Part shown: piece by piece, positions 1 to 12,928 of the stretch
Layout of the letters: the number at the start of each line of letters is the position of its first letter
Numbering within the stretch: position 1 is the stretch's first letter
Origin: Phaeoceros laevis
Taxonomy: Eukaryota > Anthocerotophyta > Anthocerotopsida > Notothyladales
Direction: 5' to 3'
Length of the DNA: 64,000 bases
NCBI GenBank assembly: GCA_049999765.1
Contig: JBNGIQ010009424.1
Span: 1 to 64,000 of the forward strand
Position numbers and translations under genes: made by a program
The notes under the pieces: generated by a model
Database searches by the model: none
Seen by the model: only the letters and a program-made list of their open reading frames with translations
What the model was told of the DNA's origin: nothing

Positions 1-1787
<1,787 letters not shown>

Positions 1788-2159
1788 CCCTCTCTAGCTT
1801 GCGCGCAAATGGGCAAGTGCTTGCCGTGGAGCTTAATTCTAAATGCTCGCAACTGCGCTAGTCAGTCGCATGACCCCTAGCTGATTCCCAATCCAATTCT
1901 CCAAACTTTCCCACTCAATTCTCCAGACTTTCCTATTCGTCTGGAGGAGACACAATGTGTGTCCAAAAGTCGAGATGGGAGGTGCTTGCAAAAACAACAA
2001 AACCATGTACAGTCTCCCTGCACTAGCCAGTTGTGCAGCTTCGTATCTGACCTAACTTGACGAGAGGAAATTCGCCGAGATCCTTCCCGGGCTGAAGGCT
2101 TCAGAGTTTCATGTTTTACCTGTTGTAGATTTCTTCAGGCAGGCCTGGTGTTCACTACT
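1788..2159. other. Intergenic space upstream of IDH; short direct repeat
   Basis: No coding exon seen. It must hold the IDH promoter and 5' leader. Around 1892-1935 there are two adjacent imperfect copies of a unit containing CAATTCTCCA-ACTTTCC, probably a simple local duplication. Confidence 0.5.
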
Positions 2160-2600
2160 ATGGCAGAGGCGTCTAGAGGCGGTCCTGAGAAGGGTTCTGG
2201 TGAAGAACGAAAGGCTCCTGATAGCTTCACAACTGGAGGTGTCCGCAAGGTACTTCGAACTCTTCCTATGCACCTGAGAGCAGAATATGGCCAATTGGTT
2301 AGGCAGTTCTGGATGCAACTCTCGAATAGTGCACCTGTACAGTAGCCAGCTGCCTGCCGGTGCATCCTTGTGATACCTCATACTCAAAATCTGATGTAAG
2401 CAGACCAAGTTCGAGCCCAAGGTGCCCCCTCGAAGGCTGAGGAAGCTCTCTGACATTAAGAAGTGAGTTTTTTTGTTATGCCCGTTCTTTCACAGATGTC
2501 AAATGAGCAGGCACATAGAATTGAGGAGGCGACCATGTATGCAGAGAGCCTGGCGGTGATGCGGAGCTTCCAGACCTTCAAAACCTGCTAAGGGTGTGTG
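2160..2600 (+). pseudogene. Orphan exons resembling the N-terminus of RNA polymerase III subunit RPC4 (RPC53)
   Basis: An ATG at 2160 opens a 30-codon exon (2160-2249) ending GGVRK before a GT donor. The next acceptor at 2403 opens 2404-2462, which reads TKFEPKVPPRRLRKLSDIK and ends at a good GTGAGT donor. The join GGVRK-TKFEPKVPPRR resembles the short basic N-terminal motif of plant RPC4 (KFxPKxPPRR), a subunit of RNA polymerase III. A third exon-like block follows the acceptor at 2497 (reading MSNEQAHRIEEATMYAESL), but in the phase set by the previous donor it is out of frame. The conserved C-terminal RPC4 domain was not found downstream. I read it as a truncated, decayed copy; a live gene with a different third exon cannot be excluded. 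The motif match is from memory and is short. Confidence 0.4.
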
Positions 2601-2888
2601 TTCACTCCTTTCCAATGCCCGAGAAGACGTTCCTTCATACGGAAGTGGCCTTTTCATGACTTTAATTCGGTTTGGATGCTCAGGAAAGCGCAGTCGATCC
2701 AAGGGGGCGAAGGGGATTTGACCAGAAAGGTATCAGTTTTCTCGTCTCAGTGCTGATCGTCCTTGCCATGTGCCTTCACTGACTGCAAACTAGCTAAGGT
2801 TCGTGGTACTTTGGATCAACAGCTGGAATCCCAGCAAGGGTGGCCTTTGGTTATAGCTCACATATAGCAAGTCACAGGCACAGGAAGG
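2601..2888. other. No recognisable feature
   Basis: Between the RPC4-like block and the PPR pseudogene I see only short ORFs with no family resemblance. Confidence 0.4.
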
Positions 2889-2940
2889 GATGTCATATCG
2901 TGGAATGCACTGAAAGCAGTGCTTTCCACGATATGACATC
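2889..2940. repeat. 24-bp inverted repeat with 4-nt loop inside PPR-derived sequence
   Basis: Arms 2889-2912 and 2917-2940 are reverse complements with a single mismatch, separated by AAAG. The plus-strand arm encodes DVISWNAL and the minus-strand arm DVISWKAL, i.e. the same PPR motif start in both orientations. It marks the 3' end of the decayed PPR gene. Confidence 0.9.
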
Positions 2941-3640
2941 TTGCTGGGACAATCCATCAAAAACACTCTGCATCTAAAACGGTGCCACACTTTCCGTACA
3001 TGTTCACCAGACAGTTACCAACAAACAAATCCGAATCACAATTGTGCCGTAATATATGCAGTATGGATATGCTTCACATCAGCTAACGCTGTGACAAGCT
3101 TTTTAGTAAGCTGATAAATGTGGACGCATTAGGCTGCACACCTTCCTCTTGCATTGTCTGGTACATTTGAAGTGCCTGCCGAGGTTGCTCGGATGTGGTG
3201 TGCCCAGCGATCACGGCAGTTCAGGAAATAGCAGTTCGGTGTGACAACCTGTGAAACACCTCAAGAGCTTCTTCGAGGCCACCGCACTTGACCAATGTGC
3301 TTATAGATGTTCACCAAGGGAACTGGTGTTCACCAAACCATGTTTGAATATGTGACCCAGCAGTCGCCTGGCTTCAGTCAAGGCCCTCCCTGCTGCACTC
3401 TTTCAAGAGCGACCTATACATTGCCACAGACGGAACAATGCCTTGTTGGTCCATAAGCAACAGGACATCCAGTGCCCTGCTCAGTTCTCCACCTTCGCAA
3501 AGACTGAGAATTTCATGACCTAGCCTGGAGGATATGGCTGAAGGATTCGCACGACAGCTATTGGACAGCCCATCCAGGAAGGCCAGCCGAGAATCCACAT
3601 ACTGATGCGTGTCCACCTTACCCAACCAGACGGTCTCTCT
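2917..3640 (-). pseudogene. Decayed PPR gene (N-terminal half of the same family as the two intact PLS PPR genes)
   Basis: Reading the minus strand, 3625-3374 gives GGELSRALDVLLLMDQQG followed by PSVAMYRSLLKE, nearly the same as the N-terminal region of the intact genes at 4.5 kb and 12.9 kb. It then breaks by frameshift near 3374. A shifted frame continues as GHIFKHGLVNTSSLGEHL then stop, and then LVKCGGLEEALEVFHRLSHR with another stop, followed by QALQMYQTMQEEGVQPN. After about 3100 sequence is missing; PPR similarity resumes at 3005-2917 (MYGKCGTVLDAE, then FDGLSQQDVISW after a one-base shift). At least two frameshifts and two stops make this a clear pseudogene. It lies head-to-head with the first intact PPR gene, so it is probably a dead inverted duplicate. 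Confidence 0.85.
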
Positions 3641-3702
3641 AGTTTTCTGGTTCCAGGCATCTTCCTGCCGAGTAGTTCTCTGCTAACAAAGCGCAAAGTC
3701 AA

Positions 3703-4464
3703 AAGTTGACGGAGAGAATGCGGCAGCTACATCTAGAACCTGCGAGGCAATCCATAAACGAAGGTCCTGCCTTGTCCTGCTTGTGCTCCCACCGATCCGG
3801 GGACTCTCATTGGGAGCCTCTCCCAATGCCCTGGATGCCTGACTTTGGGGTGTGCCTCCAGTGTCTTCTCCTCGCACAAACTTGAAAATCCTTGATATGA
3901 CCTTGAAGGACCGGCATGACGATCCAGGGGAGCTGCAGGGAAATCCACTGAATTGCGCAGCTGCATCTGCAAATTGGATGGTCCTGTCCCCCTGTCAACG
4001 GCCTATGAGACAACGAGCCTCGAACAGCATAGGCAATTCGGTCATGCCTGTACAGGGTAGAACACGAAAGGAGGGAGCACGTGAGATGGATTCAGGTACA
4101 CCAAGAGCGGATCAGCAGCGCTAAAACCCTGCGCTGGGACATGGTTTTTCGAGACACTCTCGAGTGTTACAAGCTCTTCAAGCACAAAGCCCGTCTCCTA
4201 ATCCAGGTTAGACCTATCGAAAAATCATCGGCTCCATCCTGTCCAAGGTCCTAGCATCTGTTCACGCATTTTCCCGCTCTGCAGACACAAGGAGCAAGAG
4301 AATGGGTATTGCTTGTGCGGACCCTGATGGCAATGGTCAGGAGACGCTCCAGCAGCTTGTGCATTACTCTCAGAAGCCGGAACAGGCAGGCACTCTCTCA
4401 ACCACTTTTTATGGTGCCAACACTACCGACATGCTTACGATGATCTGAGTTGTCTTCACACAAT
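3703..4464. other. Unassigned stretch between PPR pseudogene and PPR gene
   Basis: Contains short ORFs on both strands, and exon-like pieces on the plus strand (for example a GT site after 4208 and an acceptor-like tract ending near 4285), but none matches a family I recognise. It probably includes the promoter and leader of the downstream PPR gene. Confidence 0.35.
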
Positions 4465-7400
4465 ATGTCTCAACTTGGCAGAGAAGTATCCGGCAACCAG
4501 GCTTCAGACCCAGGAGCACAAGAGCGCTCCGGCTTGGAAGCCCACGTCCATCTACAATGTGGTCTCAAGGAGCTTCAAGGAAGGTCATCATGTGAAGCTC
4601 ATGGACGTCAGAGAGTGTGCAAGGAGAGTCAGCTGGACGACATACAGAAGCACCTGGACCAGGAATTGTTTGAAGTCCTAAAGAGACCTTCTGGGCAAGG
4701 CAGGTACTGCGCCAACTTAGATGTCGGCATGTATACGTTCTGAACGCTGTGCTTTTCTTGAAACCGTGTCTTATGCAGGCAGAGAACTTTCTGGGACGGG
4801 CATTCCACTCATAGGAGATCAAGATATTTCCTCTGTTTCAATCCTAAACAGGAGGTCAAGACTTTCTGGGTGGCCTCTGCTGCCCAATTCCAGAACGAAG
4901 CCGGCGTGCTTCAAGGGTCCTTTCATTCGGAGCCCCATGAACTGGTTGAAGAATTTGAAACCCAATTTCAAAGGGGACATGTAGACAACGCACTGGGAGC
5001 TCTGTTGCTCATGGATGAACAAGGTAGGGCTCCGGCGGTGGACATGTACAGGTCCCTGCTGAAGGCATGCACAAATAGGAAGGGCTTGGCCCAGGCTAAG
5101 CTAGTCCATGCACATCTAGCTAAGCATGGGCTGGAGCACACCAGTTTTGTTGGTGACTTAGTGGTGAGCACGTTGGTGAAGTGTGGTGGCCTTGAAGATG
5201 CAATACAGGTCTTTTGCAGGCTGCCACACAAAACTGTTTTTGCTTGGACAGCCATCATTTCTGGGTATGCCATGGCTGGGCAAGGTCAGGAGGCACTGAG
5301 GCTCTATGGTTGCATGCTAGAGGAGGGTTTGAAGCCAAGCAAATATACTTTCGTCAGCCTACTTAAAGCTTGTGGCAGCATTTCGGATCTGGAGCAAGGG
5401 AAGCACATTCATGCTGAGGCTCAAAAAGATGGATACGGGACTACGTTGTTTGTAGGCACAGCTGTGGTCGACATGTATGTGAAGTGTGGGAGGATTGGGG
5501 ATGCCCACTATGTGTTTGACAGACTGTTGGAGAGGGATGTGGTTTCATGGAATGTAATACTGGCAGGGTATGCCCAGCAGGGGCATGGGAAACAGGCATT
5601 GCAGCTGTATCGACAAATGCTAGAGGAGGGGATAAGTGCAACAGATCGAACCTTTGTGAACCTTCTGCAAGCCTTCTCGGGTCCAGATGAGATGGAACAG
5701 ACAGTACTTTATGAAGGTCAATTCCTCAAGTCGCAGTCTCTGCTAATGGGGAAGGCTTTACATGCAGAGGTCAAAAGAAAAGGATATGAGTTGGATTTGT
5801 TTGTCGGTAGTGCCCTCATTGGCATGTTTGCCAAGTGCGGGAGCATAGTGGACGCAGAGCATGTGTTTGACGAGCTGTCCCACCAAGCGATTGTGACATG
5901 GAATGCGATGCTTGCAGCATATGCCCAACAGGATGAAGCAGAAAAGGCGCTGCAGCTTTATAGACAGTTATATGAGCATTTGCAAAGTGGCGCTATCACT
6001 CCAAATGCTCGGACCTTTGCCAGTGCACTTCGAGCATGTAGTACCATTGCAGAAGAAGAAGACACTGTTTTGACTGATGGATACCTGCTCAGATTGGAGT
6101 GCCTTCAAACGGGGAGGGCAATACATGCTGAAGCTGAGGCAAGGGGCTTGACTGCGGATGTGTTTGTTGCCAGCGGCCTTGTCAGTATGTATGCCAAGTG
6201 TGGCAGCATACTGGATGCCGAAAATTTATTTGAGACTCTGTCGGAGAGGGATGTAGTTTCGTGGAATGCGATGCTGTCAGGCTACGCTCAGCAGGGCGAA
6301 GGAAATAGTGCATTGCGTCTGTATAGACAGATGAAGGAGGAGGGTATACATCCAGATGATCGGACATTGGTCAGCGCACTCCAAGCATGTTCTGTCATGG
6401 CAGAAAAAGAGGATGCAGCCCTGGTGGATGGAAAATGCTTGAAAAAAAGGTCTTTGCAAGTAGGGGAGTCGTTACATGCTGATACTCGAAGGTGGGGCTT
6501 TGACTCAAATGCCTTCGTCGAAAATGCCCTTCTCAGCATGTACGGGAAGTGTGGGAGCATCACAGGTGCACAGAATGTGTTCGATAATTTGTCCCAGCGA
6601 GATGTGGTATCTTGGAATGCAATTCTGGCGGCATATGCCCGCCAGGGAGAAGGAGGAAAAGTGTTGGAGCTCTATGGCCAAATGATGGACCAGGGCCTGA
6701 TCCCAGATGATATCACATATGCATGCATCTTACAAGTGTGCGGCAATACGGGAGACCTGGATACATGTATTCAGATCCATGCCCATCTGGTTTCCACAGG
6801 AAAGCAGGCTAGCCTCTTTGTAGCAAACACCCTCATCAGCGCATATGGCAAGTGTGGCAGCATGGTTCACTCCCAAGCAGTGTTCGATGACCTCTTGCAG
6901 CCCAATACAGTGTCATGGACAGCGTTAATAGGTGGCTACACCCGGACTGGAGACTATGCAACAAGCCTGCAGCGCTACAAAGAGATGCAGCTGGCAGGCG
7001 TAACACCTACAGAAATCACATTTCTTGCACTTCTGTCTGTGTGCAGCCACGCCGGCATGGTGGACAGAGGGCTGGACTACTTCAAGTCCATGACCGAAGA
7101 GTACCACATATCACCATGGATTGAACACTACAACAGTTTGGTAGACCTCCTTGGCCGTGCAGGCTACTTCACCATGATAGAAGCTCTGCTGTCCCAAATG
7201 CAGATATTACCGGACCTCCGCCTTTGGGTGTGCCTGCTGGGTGCCTGTCAGAAACACGGCAACATCACTCTCGGTGAGCAAGCTTTCCATTCTGCTGTGC
7301 AGATAGAGCCCAGGGACTCCTCTCCATACGTTTTAATGTCCAACATCTACTACGATGCCCGCATGCTGGACTCTGCAAACAAGGTGCATTCCCTGCGACA

Positions 7401-7581
7401 AGAAGCAGGTGCATGGAAGGAGGCCGGCCGGAGCTGGGTGCAGCATGACCAACAAGTACACACGTTCATGGTAGGACAATACCATCACCCACAGCAAGAT
7501 CAAATATACAACCTCACAGCCATCCTGAACGCAGACCTTGATGGCGACAGAACTGTCTTGGAGCAGTGCACGATGGCGTGA
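4465..7581 (+). CDS. PLS-class pentatricopeptide repeat protein with E/E+ C-terminus and expanded L motifs (paralogue A)
   Basis: Predicted organellar RNA-binding protein; PLS-class PPRs with E/E+ tails normally specify C-to-U editing sites. The repeat body and tail are open from 4762 to 7581. The first in-frame ATG in that block is internal (about 5011), so I propose a first exon 4465-4703 joined to 4779-7581 across a 75-nt intron; this keeps the frame and gives 1013 residues. Typical motifs recur about every 100 residues: MYAKCGSI-LDAENLFE-type S motifs, and DVVSWNAMLSGYAQQGE-type P motifs. Three L motifs (near nt 5671, 6031 and 6391) are 16 residues longer than standard, with a core like VDGKCLKKRSL. 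The C-terminus carries E motifs (LMSNIYYDA) and an E+ segment (VHTFMVGQYHHPQQDQ), with no DYW deaminase domain. It is closely related to the gene at 12929. The repeat body is certain; the 5' exon is a proposal. Confidence 0.85.
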
Positions 7582-9356
7582 TCAAGGTTGTCAACTGTCT
7601 GCACATGTCTTATTGAAGCATTAAAGCTACACTCTACAAATACGCCCATACTGTTTTCTAGCCACAAGATTCATAAAATGGCTCCTGCCTTCTGCAAGCC
7701 AGGACTTCTGGATCTGTTCAAAGAGCAACTCGACATCAGCTCAGGAATTGAAATGCGGAAGGCATCTGACTTGAAAATGCAGGTAGAGTAGATGAGACTG
7801 ATGAGCATCCTAAAGGAATCCAAACGAAAAATACCAGAAGAGATTCAAGTGCAGGCTGTCAACCGGAAGTTCTGGCAGGAAGGCCGTTAAAATTTCAGAA
7901 AATCGCAAGTCTGCAAGGTTGTCAAGGTTATCAAGACAAGGTTGAAAGTACCTGGTTATGCAGCAGGTTGGAACAAGCGCTGTTAAGCGACATAGAGTGC
8001 AACAAGTCAGACAGAGATATCGTAGTTTCATCTTGCTTGTGAGAGTACCAGGATGAGTGGAGGCACATCAACAGGCAAGTGTATGTTCTTTGTTTACTAG
8101 TTTTCTGAAATTCTGAGCCTACAGCGTTTTTTTCTTGTTACAGTCCAATGTCCTAAACAGTGCCTTGTGGGACTTGCACAGTCCTCCCCAATCAGATGAG
8201 CGCAGAGACAAATGTAAGGTTATGCCTCAAATTTACTTTACAAGGCTTTCATGTGGTCCAGTTTGTACATCCAAACCTGCCTACGTACGATAAGCTTGTG
8301 GACCTGATCACAGCAAGTGTGTAGTTCCCCTAGCTCTCGGCTTGCTCTATCACCTGGCGTCTTGGTTGGAACAATTTTATTAGGTGGTGATGCGTATGCC
8401 TCGAGTAACTACGTACGGCCCTTGGTTACCCTCCTCCGTTTACCAGTCAGGTAATACGACATAGCCACCTAATAAGTAGGAAGTTGTAACGCATCATAGT
8501 CGGAGCTGGAAAATGTTCATCTCGGTGTCAGATCAGAACCTGACATGAACCGGGATTATAAGCAGGCCCAAAAGTAAGCAGGCCCAAAAGTAAGCACCCC
8601 ATCTCAGCATTGTTTAAACCCGGGGCGCTTATCTATGAAGTTCCTATCTAGGTCGCATTACATACACCGGGTGATACACCCAGACTCCGGAGCCATCTAG
8701 GTCGAAGTACGTTCACCTCCGGGTGGAAGCTTGAACGTCACGTTTGATTTTCACCATACATCAAATTGCAGCTAGGAGGCGCGTAGCGCATGATGCGCGC
8801 AGGCAGCCGGTATACATTAGGCGGTAGCCCCGGTCAAGTTCTGACACCGATATGAACTTTATCTCGGCCAGTTGCGGTCTCTCTGTCGGGACTAGGTGTC
8901 GATGCGAACTGCATGATTGAGAATTGGAACAAGAATCGCCGGGGCAGAGTTTGTGGAAGGGAGTGTCATGGCTGCTGCTGGCCGCCTGCCGGTGTAACTT
9001 GAAAGGGTCAGCAGAAGTGGTCTTTCTGAGGCTGGTTGCATTCACTGACAATGAGGGTTATGCTGGGACTATGTGGTTTGACGCCGCTGTGCAAGGTGCC
9101 TCGTCGGTGAAGGTGCTGCCGAGTGTTGCACCACTTGCTGATATTGGACACGGGGTATGGACCACCAAGCTCGCAGATCTTGGGCCGGAGGGTGCTCTAT
9201 ATCTGACACCTTTTGGGTTTGTACGATGTCCTTATAGAGCTCGGCATAGGCATCAGCTGTTGGCTGGCAGTTGAATGCTTCTGCGTCGTGAGTAGTGTAA
9301 CCAGGTGTACTGTACCAAGCAAGTCGTCTGGTTAAAAAACCTATTTTGTTTCAGCA
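7582..9356. other. Intergenic region between PPR gene A and the kinase gene
   Basis: Holds the PPR 3' region and the kinase promoter and leader. Several splice-like sites and short open stretches (7588-7791, 8050-8210, 8924-9274) occur, but I recognise no protein family. A tandem 16-bp duplication sits at 8561-8592. Confidence 0.35.
8561..8592. repeat. 16-bp perfect tandem duplication
   Basis: The unit AGCAGGCCCAAAAGTA occurs twice back to back. Confidence 0.9.
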
Positions 9357-11675
9357 ATGGTGGGCGAGTCAGTGAGCACATCTGTTCAACATGTTCTCAA
9401 CAGAAGAGCAGCTTCGCAGTCATCAGCAGCCCAGCCTGTTCAGGAGTTTGCAGACGCTTCCCCAGCCGTAAGCAGAGTGGATGCTGCCGACTGTGCAGAA
9501 TCTGCAGATGTGTCAAGCATTTGCAGTCCCATGGCCCTGGTGGCTGGAATAACACAGGCAGCAGCCGCAATGGTCATGAGATCTCCTATGCAAGCTTGCT
9601 CTCAGGTGTTCGAGAACTCGCCTGTTAGTGTACTTGACGGTATGTCCATGTGTAAGGAGTTACTTAACTCGTGCTTTCAGAATCAGGTTTGTGGAAATGC
9701 CTGCATGGTGTTTTCAGAATCTAGTGTGGAAATGCCTGCTATGTGGTTGTGTGTCCATGGTGGTTCAAGAAGCTTTGACTTGCTGTCTTGCAGGGCCTGC
9801 TCTAGACTACCTTTCACCCATTCCATCAGGACATAGTAGGGTCGAATTTGGTGGTGGAAGAAGACTTGAATCCCCCTTGCAAGACGCATCTTCAAATGTA
9901 AGCCATACTACTGCTAGCAGAAGGTCGCCAGTAGACACACTTCAGGTGGCTTTGAAGTCTTCGGGACTTCCCCCTATTTTGACTCACAGAAAGCCACCAT
10001 TGTCTGAAGAGTCTGGTGTTTCCGGTTGGTGGAGGCATCACGAGAAGGTTGGTTTTCCAGATGTGTGGGGCATGGTAGTACTTATTTTTCTCTGTTCTTT
10101 GTCTCGGACCACTTGGGTTTTGGTGTTACCACGTTTTCCTGTGAAGTCATGCTCTACTGTTGGAGCCATTTCATCTTAAACCTTATGTGTGTGCACTGCA
10201 GGCTGAGAGTAGATGTGTAAGTGCTAGTGATAGTATCAGCCGAGGTGAGGATGGAGGTGAAGCAGAAGGTCAGGGCAATGTAGAATTATCTGTTGGGAGC
10301 ATTAGAGATGAGGAAGTCGACGAGCCAGAGTCCCCAACAACTCCTTGCTCAACATCGAGACCACCTATCTTGGAGTGTCCTGATGCGCCCTATCTAAGGT
10401 TCTACATCTCTCTCTTGTCCAAGAATTGCATGGGTTGTGTGTGCAGCTCCAAGGACGATTTGTTGCAGGGTTTTGGAGGTTAGTTGGATTATGTGTTTGG
10501 GGCTCATAGGTTTGTGCTGTATCTTTTCTTCTTCAATTGTACAGTCGAACCAAAGACCTGTCAAGGCAAAGTAGTTTGAAGGAGACGAAGTTGTTGATGA
10601 CAACACACTTGAAGAGGAGTGCAAGTATTTTCATGTTTGATAAGCATTTTGAGTTCATACGGGAGATTGGCAGAGGATCGTATAGCACTGTAAGTTCTGC
10701 TCAGCATCTGAGTGTGCTGATGTGTTTTGTAGCTTGCGAACCTTCTCTGTGAAGGACAGCACTTACGATGTTGCTCTCCAAACAGGTTTATGAAGCTAGG
10801 GACAGAAGGAGCAGATCCCTCTGTGCGGTCAAGATGAGCAAGCGCCAGTTTCGTAATAGGGAGGACAGAGAACGATATCTGAGAGAAATACAGAGTGTGG
10901 CAGACCTGACTGAACACCCCAACGTTGTTAAGTACTTCCGGGGTTGGCAGCAACACTCACACTTCTACATTCAAATGGAGTTGTGTGAAGGAGGGAACCT
11001 ACGCACATACGTGGACTCTTTGGGACATCCTCTTTCAGAGAGCCAGGCATGATTGAGTTCCGCACTCTTACTGGCTTCGTTAGCATGTCCCATAACTGGG
11101 ACTGACTCTCCAAACTGGGATGGTGTTACTAAAAATTGCTGGCCTGCAGGTATGGGGTTTCATTGATCAAGTCGCTTCTGGTTTGTGGCATATTCACTCT
11201 AATGGTGTGTTGCATCTTGATATCAAGCCTGAAAACATTTTTGTGGACAACAATGGTGAGTCGAGTACGTACCTTGATCGTCCTCATGTCCATTGATGCG
11301 CTAATTAGGATTCCGAGTTTCGCACTGATGATTAACCACCCATGTGCAGAAATTCTGAAGATTGGAGATTTTGGACTAGCAGTTGCCCAGAGACTGTGGG
11401 AATGGGAGGACGGAGATGGAGCATATTTGGCTCCAGAGCTACTGAAAGAACAGGAACCAAGCCCAGCGGCTGACATGTACAGCTTCGGGGCAATGATGTT
11501 CGAGTGGGTAACTGGTAATAGGCTGCCTAAATCCGGGCCCGCTAGAAAGGGCCATGGCGAGATACCTGGCAACAGGTCTGTGAGTTTGGTTGCTCTCGTG
11601 AAGGCGTTGTTGACTCCCAACCCTGAAAGCAGGCCCAGCGCGGCAGACGTTTTGGCTTGGAAAAGATCCGCCTAA
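9357..11675 (+). CDS. WEE1/MYT1-family protein kinase
   Basis: Predicted cell-cycle kinase; the WEE1/MYT1 family restrains cyclin-dependent kinase by phosphorylating its inhibitory Tyr/Thr. Seven exons: 9357-9639, 9794-10047, 10202-10398, 10545-10689, 10786-11046, 11150-11255, 11350-11675, giving 523 residues. Residues 1-270 are a low-complexity, Ser/Pro-rich regulatory region. The kinase domain starts near FEFIREIGRGSYST (Gly loop, about 280-293), then CAVKM (ATP Lys), LREIQ (helix C Glu), YIQMELCEGGNL, HLDIKPENIF (catalytic loop; this wording is typical of Wee kinases), GDFGLA, and AYLAPELL. Phases agree at all joins. Intron 5 appears to use a GC donor (CAG|GCATGA). The activation segment differs from Arabidopsis WEE1 as I remember it, so whether this is the true WEE1 orthologue or a second Wee-like kinase is open. 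An additional upstream exon is possible because the ATG lies 2 nt after an acceptor-like tract. Confidence 0.8.
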
Positions 11676-11852
11676 CCGCTGCTGAGAAATCTGTATATAC
11701 TGTATGTTCAAAGCTTCTGCCTCGAGGGACTGAGATTGACCCATTCATCCATCTTGTTTATGGTGGTGATGGCATGTACCATGGCGTGGTCAGCAGGGCG
11801 GTGGTGGAGGCGGTGGGAAGCAAAGGCACGATCTTTCCTATTGTTTGGGTCC

Positions 11853-12110
11853 CTATAGTCGAGGTGGTTTTCTTTGTTCCTGCTCTGGATTTGCTGGTGT
11901 GCAAACTTCCCGCTTCCCACTTGGACAAGCCTTCAGGAGGCACACAAAAATGTGAAACTGTGTGCTGAAATCCTTCCTGCTAAATGTGAGGGCCTTGGGG
12001 CCCAGCCCCTGCACAGCATACCCATTTATCATCGCAGTCCATGTTACCACATCCCATGTGGATAGACGGTCAAACACTTCTCGTGCATTCTCCAACCCTT
12101 TGTCCTTCTG
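11853..12110 (-). pseudogene. PPR relic (about one and a half repeats)
   Basis: The minus strand reads AREVFDRLSTWDVVTWTAM then INGYAVQGLGPKAL and FVCLLKAC, a clear PPR S-P-L run, then loses similarity. Nothing PPR-like extends it on either side. The wording is nearer to the DYW-type gene at the right edge than to the two E+ genes, so it derives from another subfamily. Confidence 0.75.
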
Positions 12111-12928
12111 GCCCTCCTGCCTGGGAATACCCTGCTCAGGACTACACTACACTCCGCTACTTCGTTACAAGAGAGGGGGGGGTGGTTGTGGGTGGGTTTA
12201 CTGCCCACGTTACTGCCCCTATCGCCTCGCCTAGGAAGGGGGACCTGATCCTAGCTGGCAGAACTTCCTGTATGTTTTCTACCAATAATAAGTTCAGACT
12301 CCTTGAGAATGTCATATGCTAAACTGCTAAACTGTGCAGTCGTGCAGTCTTCGCAGCTTTACGGCGCTTGTCAACCTCCTTCTCGGGTGTCTCCCCTTCC
12401 ATCCGAATCTTCACCGCTAGTCGAGTTCCGGGCCTCATAAGAGTGTGAAGGCTTTGTATTACTGTATGCTTGTCGTTAGAAATGGTCACCGACGCGGTAC
12501 CGTTGTGAACTTGAGCAGGTTGCAGATGGAACGTCTCATCCATTTCTCTGAGATCTCAACTGTGGAACATTCCTGTGCAGCGTTCCTCTCAAAAGATGTA
12601 ATTTGCGGGCACCACGCTACCCTCACCGAGGCTGGCCTTCTAGGGCTGACGGTGGAACTCAGTTCCTGCCAGTGGGCCAGGTGGAGAAGTTGGAAACCCG
12701 AGTGCAAGGTCGGAGTTCGCAGAAGAAGCAGCATGAGGATGGCTTTGCAAAGCCTTCTCATTGGACAGACAAGGCAGGACTTTGAGCATCCACGTCTTCT
12801 ACCTCTTCAGAGGGCTTGCAAGAATGGACGAAATGTCACTGCTTTTGTAGTGAGCCGGGTGCTCCGGCCGCACGACTTTGCGTGCAGAGGAGGGCCGGGC
12901 ACTGTATTTCCAGCACGAGTCTGGGTGA
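12111..12928. other. Unassigned region upstream of PPR gene B
   Basis: A minus-strand open stretch at 12543-12319 (74 codons, with a Lys/Arg-rich end) has coding-like character but no family I recognise. The rest is probably promoter of the PPR gene. Confidence 0.3.

Noticed and set aside
8924-9274. Open frame upstream of the kinase gene considered as its first exon
   Set aside because: I could not join it in phase to the exon at 9357 through a convincing donor, and it shows no Wee-family N-terminal motif.
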